From NCBI RefSeq assembly GCF_017163755.1, contig NZ_JAFIWC010000005.1, positions 62,001 through 126,000 of the forward strand: DNA of 64,000 nt. Reading direction: 5' to 3'. A program made the translations under genes and the position numbers. Source of the stretch: Xanthomonas sp. (GTDB lineage: Bacteria; Pseudomonadota; Gammaproteobacteria; Xanthomonadales; Xanthomonadaceae). Shown here one piece after another: positions 55,122 to 63,248 of this stretch. Each line of letters starts with the position of its first letter. Position 1 is the first letter of the stretch. The notes beneath the pieces were generated by a model that was not told the DNA's origin, ran no database searches, and worked only from the letters and a program-made list of their open reading frames with translations.

Positions 55122-56633
55122 ATGAACCAGACCGATTCCACCCCCGTGCCGGAGCGCCCGGTCAGACGCGTGGTCATCGCCGGCGGCGGCACCGCGGGCT
55201 GGATGGCGGCGGCGGCGCTGTCGAAGGTGATGGGCAAGCTGCTGGACATCACCCTGGTCGAGTCCGAGGAGATCGGCACCATCGGCGTCGGCGAGGCCAC
55301 GATTCCCACCCTGGTGACCTTCCACCGCCTGCTGGAGATCAAGGAACAGGCGTTCATGGCCGCAACCCAGGCGACGATCAAGCTGGGCATCTCCTTCGAG
55401 CACTGGCGCGACCTGGACCAGCACTACATCCATTCCTTCGGCACCACCGGCAAGGACCACTGGACCGCCGGCTTCCAGCATTTCTGGCTCAAGGGCCAGG
55501 CGCGGCGGCTGGCCGGCGACTACAGCGAGTACTGCCTGGAGTCGCGCGCCGCGCAGCAGGGCCGTTTCGCGCACCTGCCCAACGGCGGCATGAACTACGC
55601 GTTCCATATGGACGCGGGCCTGTACGCGAAATACCTGCGCAGCTTCAGCGAAGGCTTCGGGGTCCGGCGCGTGGAGGGCAAGATCGCGCAGGTGCGTACC
55701 GATCCGGTGTCCGGCTACATCACCGCGCTGAAGCTGGAGTCCGGCGACGAGATCGAAGGCGAGCTGTTCATCGACTGCACCGGCTTTCGCGCGCTGCTGA
55801 TCGGGCAGGCGCTGGGCGTGGATTTCGAGGACTGGTCGCACTGGCTGTTCAACGACAGCGCGCTGGCGTTGCAGACCGCCTCGGTGCGCGAGGCGGTGCC
55901 GTACACGCGCGCGATCGCCGGCGCGTCCGGATGGCAATGGCGCATCCCGCTGCAGCACCGGGTCGGCAACGGCATCGTCTATTCCAGCCGCTACCTGGAC
56001 GACGACGCGGCGCTGCGCACGCTCCAGGCCAGCGTCGAGGGCGAGCCACTCACCACGCCGCGGCCGATCCGCTTCAAGCCCGGACGGCGGCTGAAGTGCT
56101 GGCACAAGAACTGCGTGGCGCTGGGCCTGGCCGGCGGCTTCATCGAGCCGCTGGAGTCGACCACCATCCACCTGATCCAGCGCGGCATCACCCGCTTGAT
56201 GCAGAGCTTTCCGCAGGTGGTGCGCCAGCCGGACATCGACGAATACAACGCGCAGATCGACGAGGAGATCCAGCACGTGCGCGACTTCGTGGTGCTGCAC
56301 TTCCACGTCACCCGGCGCCAGGACACGCCGTACTGGCGCGCCTGCCGCGAGATGTCTATTCCGGCGACGCTGCGCCACCGCATCGAGCTGTTCCGGCAGA
56401 CCGGCCGCGTGTTCCGGGTGCCGAACGAGTTGTTCGCCGAGAACTCGTGGATCCAGGTCATGCTCGGGCAGGGCATCGTGCCGCAGCAGCATCATCCGGT
56501 CGCCGACCTGATGGGCGATCGCGAACTGTCGCAGTTCCTCGACGGCATCCGCGCGCGGGTCGACAAGACCCTGCGCCAGCTGCCCAGCCACCAGGCCTAC
56601 CTGGAAAGCTACTGCCCGGGCGTGCGCGGCTGA
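55122..56633 (+). CDS. flavin-dependent halogenase-like protein 2 (tryptophan halogenase family)
   Basis: A 503-residue FAD enzyme with a fuller set of halogenase motifs than protein 1. It has GGGTAGW at residues 21-27, GVGEATIPT, the catalytic Lys K87 in TIKLGISFEHW, the complete WQWRIP motif (W271, W273) and PLESTTIHL at the halide loop. It belongs to the branch found beside TonB receptors in Xanthomonas and Caulobacter, some members of which have been described as brominating indole-type substrates; I recall this from Xanthomonas campestris enzymes. A reductase partner is not visible nearby. It is the last gene of the operon. Confidence 0.92.
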   Translation: MNQTDSTPVPERPVRRVVIAGGGTAGWMAAAALSKVMGKLLDITLVESEEIGTIGVGEATIPTLVTFHRLLEIKEQAFMAATQATIKLGISFEHWRDLDQHYIHSFGTTGKDHWTAGFQHFWLKGQARRLAGDYSEYCLESRAAQQGRFAHLPNGGMNYAFHMDAGLYAKYLRSFSEGFGVRRVEGKIAQVRTDPVSGYITALKLESGDEIEGELFIDCTGFRALLIGQALGVDFEDWSHWLFNDSALALQTASVREAVPYTRAIAGASGWQWRIPLQHRVGNGIVYSSRYLDDDAALRTLQASVEGEPLTTPRPIRFKPGRRLKCWHKNCVALGLAGGFIEPLESTTIHLIQRGITRLMQSFPQVVRQPDIDEYNAQIDEEIQHVRDFVVLHFHVTRRQDTPYWRACREMSIPATLRHRIELFRQTGRVFRVPNELFAENSWIQVMLGQGIVPQQHHPVADLMGDRELSQFLDGIRARVDKTLRQLPSHQAYLESYCPGVRG

Positions 56634-56799
56634 TGCGCGAATGGGCGGCGCGCGGCGGCGGGCATGGTGCGCCGCGTCGTGGCGCAGTCCGCCGGGGAAC
56701 GTCGTTGCGCGACGGCAGCCGCCGGCGCCGCCGCGCCATGGCGCGGGCACATCGGACACGCCGGAAACCAGCAAGGCGCAGATTGCCGCCTGAACGAGA

Positions 56800-56829
56800 A
56801 AGGGCCGGACGGTTTCCCGTCCAGCCCTT
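56800..56829 (-). terminator. terminator-like hairpin between halogenase 2 and tRNA-Ala
   Basis: A 13-pair stem (AAGGGCCGGACGG and CCGTCCAGCCCTT, loop TTTC) lies 22 bases beyond the tRNA-Ala 3' end as read on the minus strand. It is followed there by TCTCG, and on the plus strand by CGTTTTCTC. It may stop both the tRNA transcript and the halogenase operon. Confidence 0.55.
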
Positions 56830-56851
56830 CGTTTTCTCGCGCAAATCAAGA

Positions 56852-56927
<76 letters not shown>

Positions 56928-57210
56928 ACATCAGACGCGTATTCTAGCCGGCCGCGGGCGTCCGTGCCAAGAGGGCGCGGCGGACGATCGGGACGTCGCT
57001 GCGCTGGCCGTGGCGCCGCTGGCGCTCGCCGGCCGCGCACCGCCCGGATGCGGCGCCCGGGTACGGGCCAGGAAGCCGCGGATGGGCAGCCGGCCGGCCG
57101 ATCGGATATGCCGGGAACCCAGGCGGCTGTTCGGCCATGGTTCGACTACGACCACGGGCCGACGCCGATGCCCGACGCCGGGCGCGCCGGCAACGGCGAG
57201 AGGGAACCGA

Positions 57211-57216
57211 TATAAT
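57211..57216 (+). promoter_or_regulatory. TATAAT box of the H-NS-family gene
   Basis: A perfect TATAAT at 57211-57216, rare in DNA this rich in G+C, lies 90 bases upstream of the H-NS-like ATG. The -35 region at 57188-57193 (CGGCAA) is poor. It is the best candidate promoter for this gene. Confidence 0.5.
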
Positions 57217-57305
57217 CGCGCATCGAAACCGTCGATTGATGGTTCTCGTCGTTCCGGACGCATGTTCCGTCCGATCACACTAGTTTATTCACGGGTCTTC
57301 GAAAC

Positions 57306-57707
57306 ATGACGGAAGTTCGCAACTTGCAGCAAATCGCCGAAGCCAAGGCCAAGCTCCACGAGGAAATCCGCAAGCTCGAGGAGCAGGAGAAGCAGGCGCG
57401 CGAAGGCGAAACCAATGCCGCGCACGCCAACGTGCTGTCGCTGCTGGAGCAGTTCTCCGAGTATTTCAGCGCCAAGCAGCGCAGCGAGATCGCGGCCTAC
57501 GTGACCGCCGCCGCGCCGAAGGCGGCCAAGTCCGCCGCCGGCGGCCGCAGCGAGGTCAAGCCCAAGTACCAGCTGCCGCATACCGGCGAGACCTGGTCCG
57601 GCCGTGGCCGCACGCCCAAGTCGTTCGCGGCATGGGAAGGCACGGCGGCCTACAAGGAATGGAAGGCCCGGCATCCGGACCTGAAGTTCCCGCTGGTCAA
57701 ATACTGA
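57306..57707 (+). CDS. H-NS family nucleoid protein
   Basis: A 133-residue H-NS-like protein. The N-terminal half (residues 1-65) is a charged coiled coil for dimer formation (LQQIAEAKAKLHEEIRKLEEQE). The C-terminal domain carries the DNA-binding loop TWSGRGRTPKSF, after a PKYQLPHTGE linker, and ends KARHPDLKFPLVKY. Such proteins silence A+T-rich or acquired genes; xanthomonads have several copies, and some affect virulence. It has its own promoter-like TATAAT and a clear terminator, so it is monocistronic. Which of the several xanthomonad paralogues this is cannot be decided here. Confidence 0.92.
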   Translation: MTEVRNLQQIAEAKAKLHEEIRKLEEQEKQAREGETNAAHANVLSLLEQFSEYFSAKQRSEIAAYVTAAAPKAAKSAAGGRSEVKPKYQLPHTGETWSGRGRTPKSFAAWEGTAAYKEWKARHPDLKFPLVKY

Positions 57708-57736
57708 TCGGTCAGCGATCGGACAAAAACTTAAAG

Positions 57737-57761
57737 AGGCCGGGTTTTCCCGGCCTTTTTT
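57737..57761 (+). terminator. intrinsic terminator of the H-NS-family gene
   Basis: AGGCCGGG, loop TTTT, CCCGGCCT with a TTTTT tail, 30 bases after the stop codon; perfect eight-pair stem. Confidence 0.95.
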
Positions 57762-58074
57762 ATTGGCGATATTCCGTCGATCCGGCAGCAGCGGCGCATC
57801 TGCGGATGGCCGGTGAAGAACCTCGACGACGCACGCGCACGCATCGTCTTTGGGATGCAGCCGCGGATACGCAATCCTGACCCGGCCGCGCATCGGAACA
57901 ATGCTCGTCGAGCGGCTGCACCCGGACGCCGCTGTCCATCGAGGCGGCGACAGCCATCGTTGGTCCGGAGGCATGCGGCGAAGCGGCGCGGCGTGGCAGG
58001 TTGTTCGCTCCCGCCGAACGCGCGCATGGGCTGCACGCGGCGTGGCGCCAGGGGCGATGCCACCGGTCACACCG
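57762..58074. other. convergent intergenic region, nothing recognised
   Basis: This 313-base region lies between the terminator of the H-NS-family gene and the 3' end of rnd on the other strand. Open frames here are shadow-like and none resembles a known protein. I see no convincing terminator for rnd. Confidence 0.35.
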
Positions 58075-59187
58075 TCAGCCGCGTTGTGTGGCCCCTGCGG
58101 CCGCTGCGTCCGTCGCCAGCAGCGGCTGCAGCGTCGCTTCGAGCACGCCGCGCCGCCAGCCCGCCAGCGGCGCCGGCCACTGCCCGCTTTCCAGCAGCGC
58201 TTCCAGATGCTTGCGCGAGGCCAGCAGGCCGTCGGCCAGGCCCAGTTCGGCGCTGTGCGCCGCCACCGCGTCCTGCAGGCGCTTGAGCGCGGCCTTGTTG
58301 TCGTCGCTGGCGGCCAGCGCCAGCGGCGCCTGCGCCTCGTCGTGCAACGGCGTGGTCAGCGCCTGCCACAGCGCGTCGCCGAGCTTGCGCGGCGCCTTGG
58401 GATGGCGGTCCAGCTGGGCCTGCAGGGCCGCGCGGTCGGTCGGCGGAAAGCGCGCCAGCGCCGTCGCCAGTTCGTTGTCCAGGATCCAACTGCGCGGCTT
58501 GTCGCTCTGCCGCGCCTGCACGTCGCGCCAGCGCAGCAGGCGCAGCAGGCGCTGCTGCGCCGGCGGGTCCATGAACTGCGCCGCGCGCATGCCCAGGTGC
58601 GGCCAGCGTTCGCCGTCGTCGTGCTCGACGCTGCCGAGCAGGCGCTCGCCGTCCTCGCGCAGCCAGCCGCCGCGGTCCAGCGCCTCGAGCCTGGCGACCA
58701 GCGCGTCGTGGATCGCGAACAGATGGCGCACGTCGTCGGCGGCGTATTCCAGCTGCGCCGGCGACAGCGGGCGGCGCAGCCAGTCCGAGCGGGTCTCGCC
58801 CTTGGCCAGGTGCACGCCGGTGATCTCCAGCACCAGTTTCTGGTAGCCCATGCCGGCGCCGATGCCGGCCAGGCCGGCGCCGATCTGGGTGTCGAACAAC
58901 GGCCGCGGCAGGACGCCGCAGGCGCATTTGAACGCGACCAGGTCTTCGCTGGCGCTGTGCATCACCTTGAGGATGTCCGGGTCGGTCAGCCACGGCGCCA
59001 GCGCCTGCGGCATGCCGGGGATCAGCGGGTCGATCAGCAGGATCTCCTCGCCCACCGCCATCTGCACCAGCGCCAGCTGCGGCCAGTAGGTGCGTTCGCG
59101 GACGAATTCGGTATCCAGGCCGATCCTGGCCGGGCGCTGCGCCAGCCGTTCGGCCAGCTCGGCGGGTTGCTTGATCCAATAGGGCAC
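58075..59187 (-). CDS. rnd: ribonuclease D
   Basis: RNase D trims the 3' ends of tRNA and other stable RNA precursors. The 370-residue protein has the DEDDy exonuclease residues D25 and E27 in GLDTEFVRE, D82 in HSASEDL, and Y148 and D152 in YAADD. An HRDC domain follows (for example RLLRLLRWRDVQARQSDKPR), with a second one likely. The start is a GTG at 59187, giving MPYWIKQPAELAE; no ATG is available nearby. A same-length reading frame in another register is a shadow. It is divergent from the lipoprotein gene, 85 bases away. Confidence 0.96.
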   Translation of the reverse strand: MPYWIKQPAELAERLAQRPARIGLDTEFVRERTYWPQLALVQMAVGEEILLIDPLIPGMPQALAPWLTDPDILKVMHSASEDLVAFKCACGVLPRPLFDTQIGAGLAGIGAGMGYQKLVLEITGVHLAKGETRSDWLRRPLSPAQLEYAADDVRHLFAIHDALVARLEALDRGGWLREDGERLLGSVEHDDGERWPHLGMRAAQFMDPPAQQRLLRLLRWRDVQARQSDKPRSWILDNELATALARFPPTDRAALQAQLDRHPKAPRKLGDALWQALTTPLHDEAQAPLALAASDDNKAALKRLQDAVAAHSAELGLADGLLASRKHLEALLESGQWPAPLAGWRRGVLEATLQPLLATDAAAAGATQRG

Positions 59188-59272
59188 GTGGTTTCCGTCG
59201 AATGCAGGGTTTGCTCAGGCAGGCGAGAATAGCCTAACGTCGGCCCGCCGGCCGCAAGGCGGGTTGTTTCCA

Positions 59273-61168
59273 ATGTCGTTGGGAGGATGTTTGCGCGCGA
59301 CCGGCACTGCGATGCTCTGGACCCTGCTGGGCGTGGCGCTGGCCGGCTGCACGCCCGAGCCGCCTGCCGCGCCGGCGGCTCGTCCGGCGTCCGCGGCGGC
59401 GGGCGCAAAGGCGGGCGATGCCGGCAAGGCGCGCGCGCCGAGCGTGACCATCGGCGGACAGGACGCCGCCGAGACCGTGGCGCGCTGGCAGCCGCCGTTG
59501 CCCGAGGTGAGCCGCGCCGAGCTGCCGCAGGCGCACCGCGACGCGGCGCAGGCGCTCGCCGACGACCGCCTGTTCGAAGATGCGCAGTCTGCGATCCCGC
59601 TGTACCTGGCGATCCGCCAACTGGTTCCCGGCGACCGCCAGGCGCGCGTCGGCCTGGACAAGGCCCGGCGCCGGCTGCTGCAGCTCGGCGAGCGCCTGCT
59701 GCAGCAGACCGACCGCGACGACGAGGCCTTGCCGCGTGCGCAGCAACTGGCGATGGTGGCGCTGTCGCTGGATGCCGACGATCCGGCGGTGCGCCGGCTG
59801 CAGCGGCGGGTGGAGACCGCCTCGCGGGTGCTGGCCTACAACCGCGCCGGCGAAGAGGACCTGCGCGCCGGCCGGCTCGGCGAGGACGGCAACGGCGCGC
59901 TGCCCAGCTTTCGCGAGGCGCTGGCGCTGGATGCCGGCGACGCGCGCGCGGCGCAAGGGCTGGCGGCGGTGGAGAGCGCGCTGATCCGCCGCGCCGAAGC
60001 CGCCGCGCTCGCCTCGGATTTCGCCTCGGCCGGCAGCTGGCTGGCCCGGGCCGGCGGCATCCGCGACGACGCGGCCACGGTGCGCGATGCGCGCGAACGG
60101 GTGCAGGGCATCCGCAGCGCGCGCATCGCCGCACTGCGCGACGCGGCGCTGCGCGATCTGCGCACGCCGCAGGGGCTGAAGGCGGCGCGCGAAAAGCTCG
60201 GCGAAGTGCTGCGCATCGCCGACCCGGGCGACGCGGTGGCGGCGATGCTGCGCGAACGGATCGATCTGGCCACCTACTACGGCAGCTTCCGCCCCGGGCA
60301 GGTGTTCACCGACGGCATGCTCAACGGCGAACGCGGGCCGCAGATGATCGTGGTCCCGCATGGCGGCTTCCGCATGGGCGCCGGCGATGCCGAGCCCGGC
60401 GCGGCGGCGGCCGAGCAGCCGCTGCACTACGTGCGCTTCAATCGCGGTTTCGCGATGTCGATCACCGAGGTGACCGTGGCCGAGTTCCGCCGCTTCGTCG
60501 AGGCCAGCGGCGCGCGCCCGCGCGCGACCCGGCGCGGGCATTCGATCGTCTACGACGAGCGCAGCGGCAACTTCGTGCGCCGCAGCGGCACCGACTGGCA
60601 GTCCGACTACAACGGCGCGCGCGCGGCGCCGAACAGCCCGGTGATGCACGTCAGCGTGCGCGACGCCGAAGCCTACGCGGCGTGGCTGTCGCAGCAGACC
60701 GGGCGCCACTACCGGCTGCCGAGCGAGGCCGAATTCGAGTACGCGCTGCGCGCCGGCAGCCGCGGCCGCTATCCGTGGGGCAATGCCGGCACGCCGCCGC
60801 GCAACGCCGGCAACTTCACCGGCGGCGGCGACGTCTCGCCGAGCGGCCGGCACTGGAACAACGCCTTCGTCGGCTACAGCGACGGGTTCTGGGGTCCGGC
60901 GCCGGCCGGCAGCTTCACCGCCAACGCCTGGGGCCTGCACGACATGGGCGGCAACCTCAGCGAATGGGTGGCCGACTGCTGGCATTCCAGCTACCGGCGC
61001 GCGCCCGACGACGGCGCGGCCTGGTTCAACCCGGGCTGCCGCTCGCGGGTGGTGCGCGGCGGCAACTGGGCCAACGCCCCGGAGCAGACCCGCGCGGCGT
61101 GGCGGCTGATGCAGGACTCCGATACCACCAGCGCGCGCGTGGGCTTCCGCCTGGTGCGCGGAATTTGA
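59273..61168 (+). CDS. lipoprotein with formylglycine-generating-enzyme-like (SUMF1) domain
   Basis: A 631-residue predicted lipoprotein. The lipobox is LAGC with the acylated cysteine at 26. Residues 80-330 are Ala/Arg-rich helices resembling tetratricopeptide-type repeats (for example AIRQLVPGDRQARVGLDKARR). The C-terminal 270 residues are an FGE-sulfatase fold (PHGGFRMGAGD, SITEVTVAEFRRFVEASG, YRLPSEAEFEYALRAG, DMGGNLSEWVADCWH, RVVRGGNWANAPEQTR; parts quoted). Bacterial members of this domain often act in binding or assembly rather than sulfatase activation, and no sulfatase is nearby. A TTG at 59264 could add three residues. Function unknown. Confidence 0.88.
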   Translation: MSLGGCLRATGTAMLWTLLGVALAGCTPEPPAAPAARPASAAAGAKAGDAGKARAPSVTIGGQDAAETVARWQPPLPEVSRAELPQAHRDAAQALADDRLFEDAQSAIPLYLAIRQLVPGDRQARVGLDKARRRLLQLGERLLQQTDRDDEALPRAQQLAMVALSLDADDPAVRRLQRRVETASRVLAYNRAGEEDLRAGRLGEDGNGALPSFREALALDAGDARAAQGLAAVESALIRRAEAAALASDFASAGSWLARAGGIRDDAATVRDARERVQGIRSARIAALRDAALRDLRTPQGLKAAREKLGEVLRIADPGDAVAAMLRERIDLATYYGSFRPGQVFTDGMLNGERGPQMIVVPHGGFRMGAGDAEPGAAAAEQPLHYVRFNRGFAMSITEVTVAEFRRFVEASGARPRATRRGHSIVYDERSGNFVRRSGTDWQSDYNGARAAPNSPVMHVSVRDAEAYAAWLSQQTGRHYRLPSEAEFEYALRAGSRGRYPWGNAGTPPRNAGNFTGGGDVSPSGRHWNNAFVGYSDGFWGPAPAGSFTANAWGLHDMGGNLSEWVADCWHSSYRRAPDDGAAWFNPGCRSRVVRGGNWANAPEQTRAAWRLMQDSDTTSARVGFRLVRGI

Positions 61169-61250
61169 CGCCGGCGCGGCCAGGCGCAGGCTACAGTGCG
61201 CCAGCCGGACGCGTCGCCGGCGTTCTCGGCCAGCCAGGGGGAAATCCACG

Positions 61251-62162
61251 ATGAGCAACGTCTTCGGCCGCCAGCAGGGAGAGCGGGGCGGGCGCCGCCC
61301 CGGGCCGCTGGGCAACATCCGCTGGCTGGTGCTGCTGGGCTTCGCCGGCTATGCCGCGTTCTACTGGTTCTCCAACCGCAGCGAGGACCCGTACACCGGC
61401 GAGAAGGTGCTGATCGACAGCTCGCTCGGCGTGGAGGACGAGAAGGCGCTGGGCCTGCAGGCCTACCAGCAGATCCTGGCGCAGGAGCGCCCGGTGGACC
61501 CGCAGTCGCAGGTGGCGCAGCAGGTGCGCGGCATCGCGCAGCGGCTGATCGCCAAGGTGGACGTGGTCGAGGACGCGCTGGCGGCCGAGCACGGCATGAA
61601 GGCCAGCCATTTCGCGCGCCAGTTCGACTGGGACGTCAACGTCATCGAATCCGACCAGGCCAATGCGTTCTGCCTGCCCGGCGGCAAGATGGCGGTGTAC
61701 ACCGGGCTGATCCCGGTGGCCAAGAACGCCGATGCGATGGCGGTGGTGATGGGCCACGAGATCGCGCACGCGCTGCTGCGCCACGGCGCGCAGCGCATGG
61801 CGCAGCAGAAGCTGACCCAGATCGGGCAGATGGCCGGCGCCGCCAGCGGCATGGATCCGCAACAGCAGCAGATGGTGATGGCGGCGATGGGCTACGGCTA
61901 CCTGCTGCCGTACGCGCGCAACCACGAGACCCAGGCCGACGAGGTCGGACTGATGCTCGCCGCGGCGGCATGCTTCGATCCGCAGGAGGCGGTGCCGCTG
62001 TGGCAGCGCATGAGCGAAAGCAGCGGCGGCCAGGCGCCGCCGGAGTTCTCGTCCACCCATCCCAATCCGGGCACGCGCATCCAGAACCTGCAGGCGCTGA
62101 TGCCCAAGGCGCTGGAGTACCGGCAGCGCTTCTGCGAATCGGCGAAGACCGCGCAGCGCTGA
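61251..62162 (+). CDS. M48-family membrane zinc metalloprotease
   Basis: A 303-residue protease of the M48 (HtpX/Oma1-like) family. A basic N-terminus (NVFGRQQGERGGRR) leads into one membrane helix (about residues 24-40). The zinc motif HEIAH is at 169-173, with the third ligand Glu in HETQADEVG. Later family motifs ACFDPQEAVPLWQRM and STHPNPGTRIQNLQ are present. Homologues take part in envelope quality control. It follows the FGE-domain lipoprotein by 82 bases on the same strand, so the two may share a transcript. Confidence 0.92.
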   Translation: MSNVFGRQQGERGGRRPGPLGNIRWLVLLGFAGYAAFYWFSNRSEDPYTGEKVLIDSSLGVEDEKALGLQAYQQILAQERPVDPQSQVAQQVRGIAQRLIAKVDVVEDALAAEHGMKASHFARQFDWDVNVIESDQANAFCLPGGKMAVYTGLIPVAKNADAMAVVMGHEIAHALLRHGAQRMAQQKLTQIGQMAGAASGMDPQQQQMVMAAMGYGYLLPYARNHETQADEVGLMLAAAACFDPQEAVPLWQRMSESSGGQAPPEFSSTHPNPGTRIQNLQALMPKALEYRQRFCESAKTAQR

Positions 62163-62436
62163 TGCCCGCCGGTTGACGCGTCGCCGCCCAGCCGACGTTT
62201 GGCGCCGAGGCACCGATCGGCGCGACGATACCGAGCACGCCTATCGCAGGCCATGTCCCATGATGGCGATGTCGGCCGGACGATATGGCGCGCACCACGA
62301 TGCCGTCCTGCAGGCACTCCCCACGACCAAGGCTGCGGCAACTGCCGGTTCGCTCGCCGCTGAATCGCGCGGCCCGCGCACACGCCGGCGTGACGGCCCG
62401 CGCGCATCATGGGCGCCTGTCACCTGGAGCACCGCA

Positions 62437-62883
62437 ATGAAGCCACTGTTGCTCGCGTCGCTCGCGCTGGCCGTGCTGGCCGGCTGCGCCACCACCCGCC
62501 TCGGCGATGCGCAGCGCCTGGCGCTGTATCGCCAGAACGCCGGCGCGCCGGTCAAGGATTTCCAGTACTCCGGCGCGCTCAGCGGCTGGACGCCGCTGGG
62601 CGACACCGCGCTGGCGGTGTGGACGCGCCCGAACCAGGCCTATCTGCTCGAGTTCGGCGGCCCGTGCAACGACCTGGACTACGCGCCGGCGATCAGCCTC
62701 ACCCAGCGGCTCAGCCGGGTGTCGGCCAAGTTCGACGACGTGATCGTGCACGGCAGCCGCACCGCGATCCGCCTGCCGTGCCGCATCAGTTCGATCCGGC
62801 CGCTCGACGTGAAGGCCTTGCGCGCCTCGGAGAAGGAATTGCGCCAGGCGCAGCTGCAGGAACGGCAGGGGCCTGCGCCGTAG
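62437..62883 (+). CDS. DUF6491-like lipoprotein
   Basis: A 148-residue predicted lipoprotein with lipobox LAGC (cysteine at 17 in LALAVLAGCATT). The mature part has the pattern NAGAPVKDFQYSGALSGWTPLGDTALAVWT and ends SIRPLDVKALR. I place it in the small DUF6491 family common in xanthomonads; its function is not known. Two cysteines (PCNDLDY and PCRISSIRPL) could form a disulfide, which is inference. A 274-base region without a recognised gene separates it from the protease. Confidence 0.8.
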   Translation: MKPLLLASLALAVLAGCATTRLGDAQRLALYRQNAGAPVKDFQYSGALSGWTPLGDTALAVWTRPNQAYLLEFGGPCNDLDYAPAISLTQRLSRVSAKFDDVIVHGSRTAIRLPCRISSIRPLDVKALRASEKELRQAQLQERQGPAP

Positions 62884-62937
62884 CGCGCGCCGTGGCCGGC
62901 GGACGCGCTTCGGTGCCCCGGCGGGCGCCGGCGCCGC

Positions 62938-63216
62938 TCAGTTTTCCTGTTCCGGTTCCACGTAGCCTTCCGGCTTGGCCGCGCCGCCGCCGAACAGGAA
63001 CTTCTCCAGTTCCGCCTCGAGGAACGCGCGATGCTTGGGATCGCGCGGCGACAGCCGGTTCTCGTTGATCAGCATGGTCTGGTGCGCCAGCCACGCCTGC
63101 CAGCCCGCCTTGCCGATGTGCGCGAACACGCGCTGGCCGATATCGCCGGGGTAGGGCACGTAGTCGAGGCCTTCGCTCTCGCGTTGCTGGTACTGGCAGA
63201 AGACGGTACGGGACAT
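62938..63216 (-). CDS. yggX: iron-trafficking / oxidative damage protein YggX
   Basis: A 92-residue protein of the YggX family, which protects iron-sulfur enzymes from superoxide and may shuttle ferrous iron. The conserved Cys is at residue 7 in [16 protein letters not shown], followed by [33 protein letters not shown] (parts quoted) and [13 protein letters not shown]. It follows mutY by 32 bases on the same strand, as in E. coli, so it is probably cotranscribed with mutY. Confidence 0.96.
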   Translation of the reverse strand: MSRTVFCQYQQRESEGLDYVPYPGDIGQRVFAHIGKAGWQAWLAHQTMLINENRLSPRDPKHRAFLEAELEKFLFGGGAAKPEGYVEPEQEN

Positions 63217-63248
63217 GGCGGTTCCTGGTGGCGCCTGCGACGCGAAGG

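Noticed and set aside
58067-59179. Alternative 370-codon frame in another register over rnd
   Set aside because: It has no RNase D motifs and is Arg/Gly/Ala-rich; the frame at 58075-59187 shows the complete DEDDy residues.
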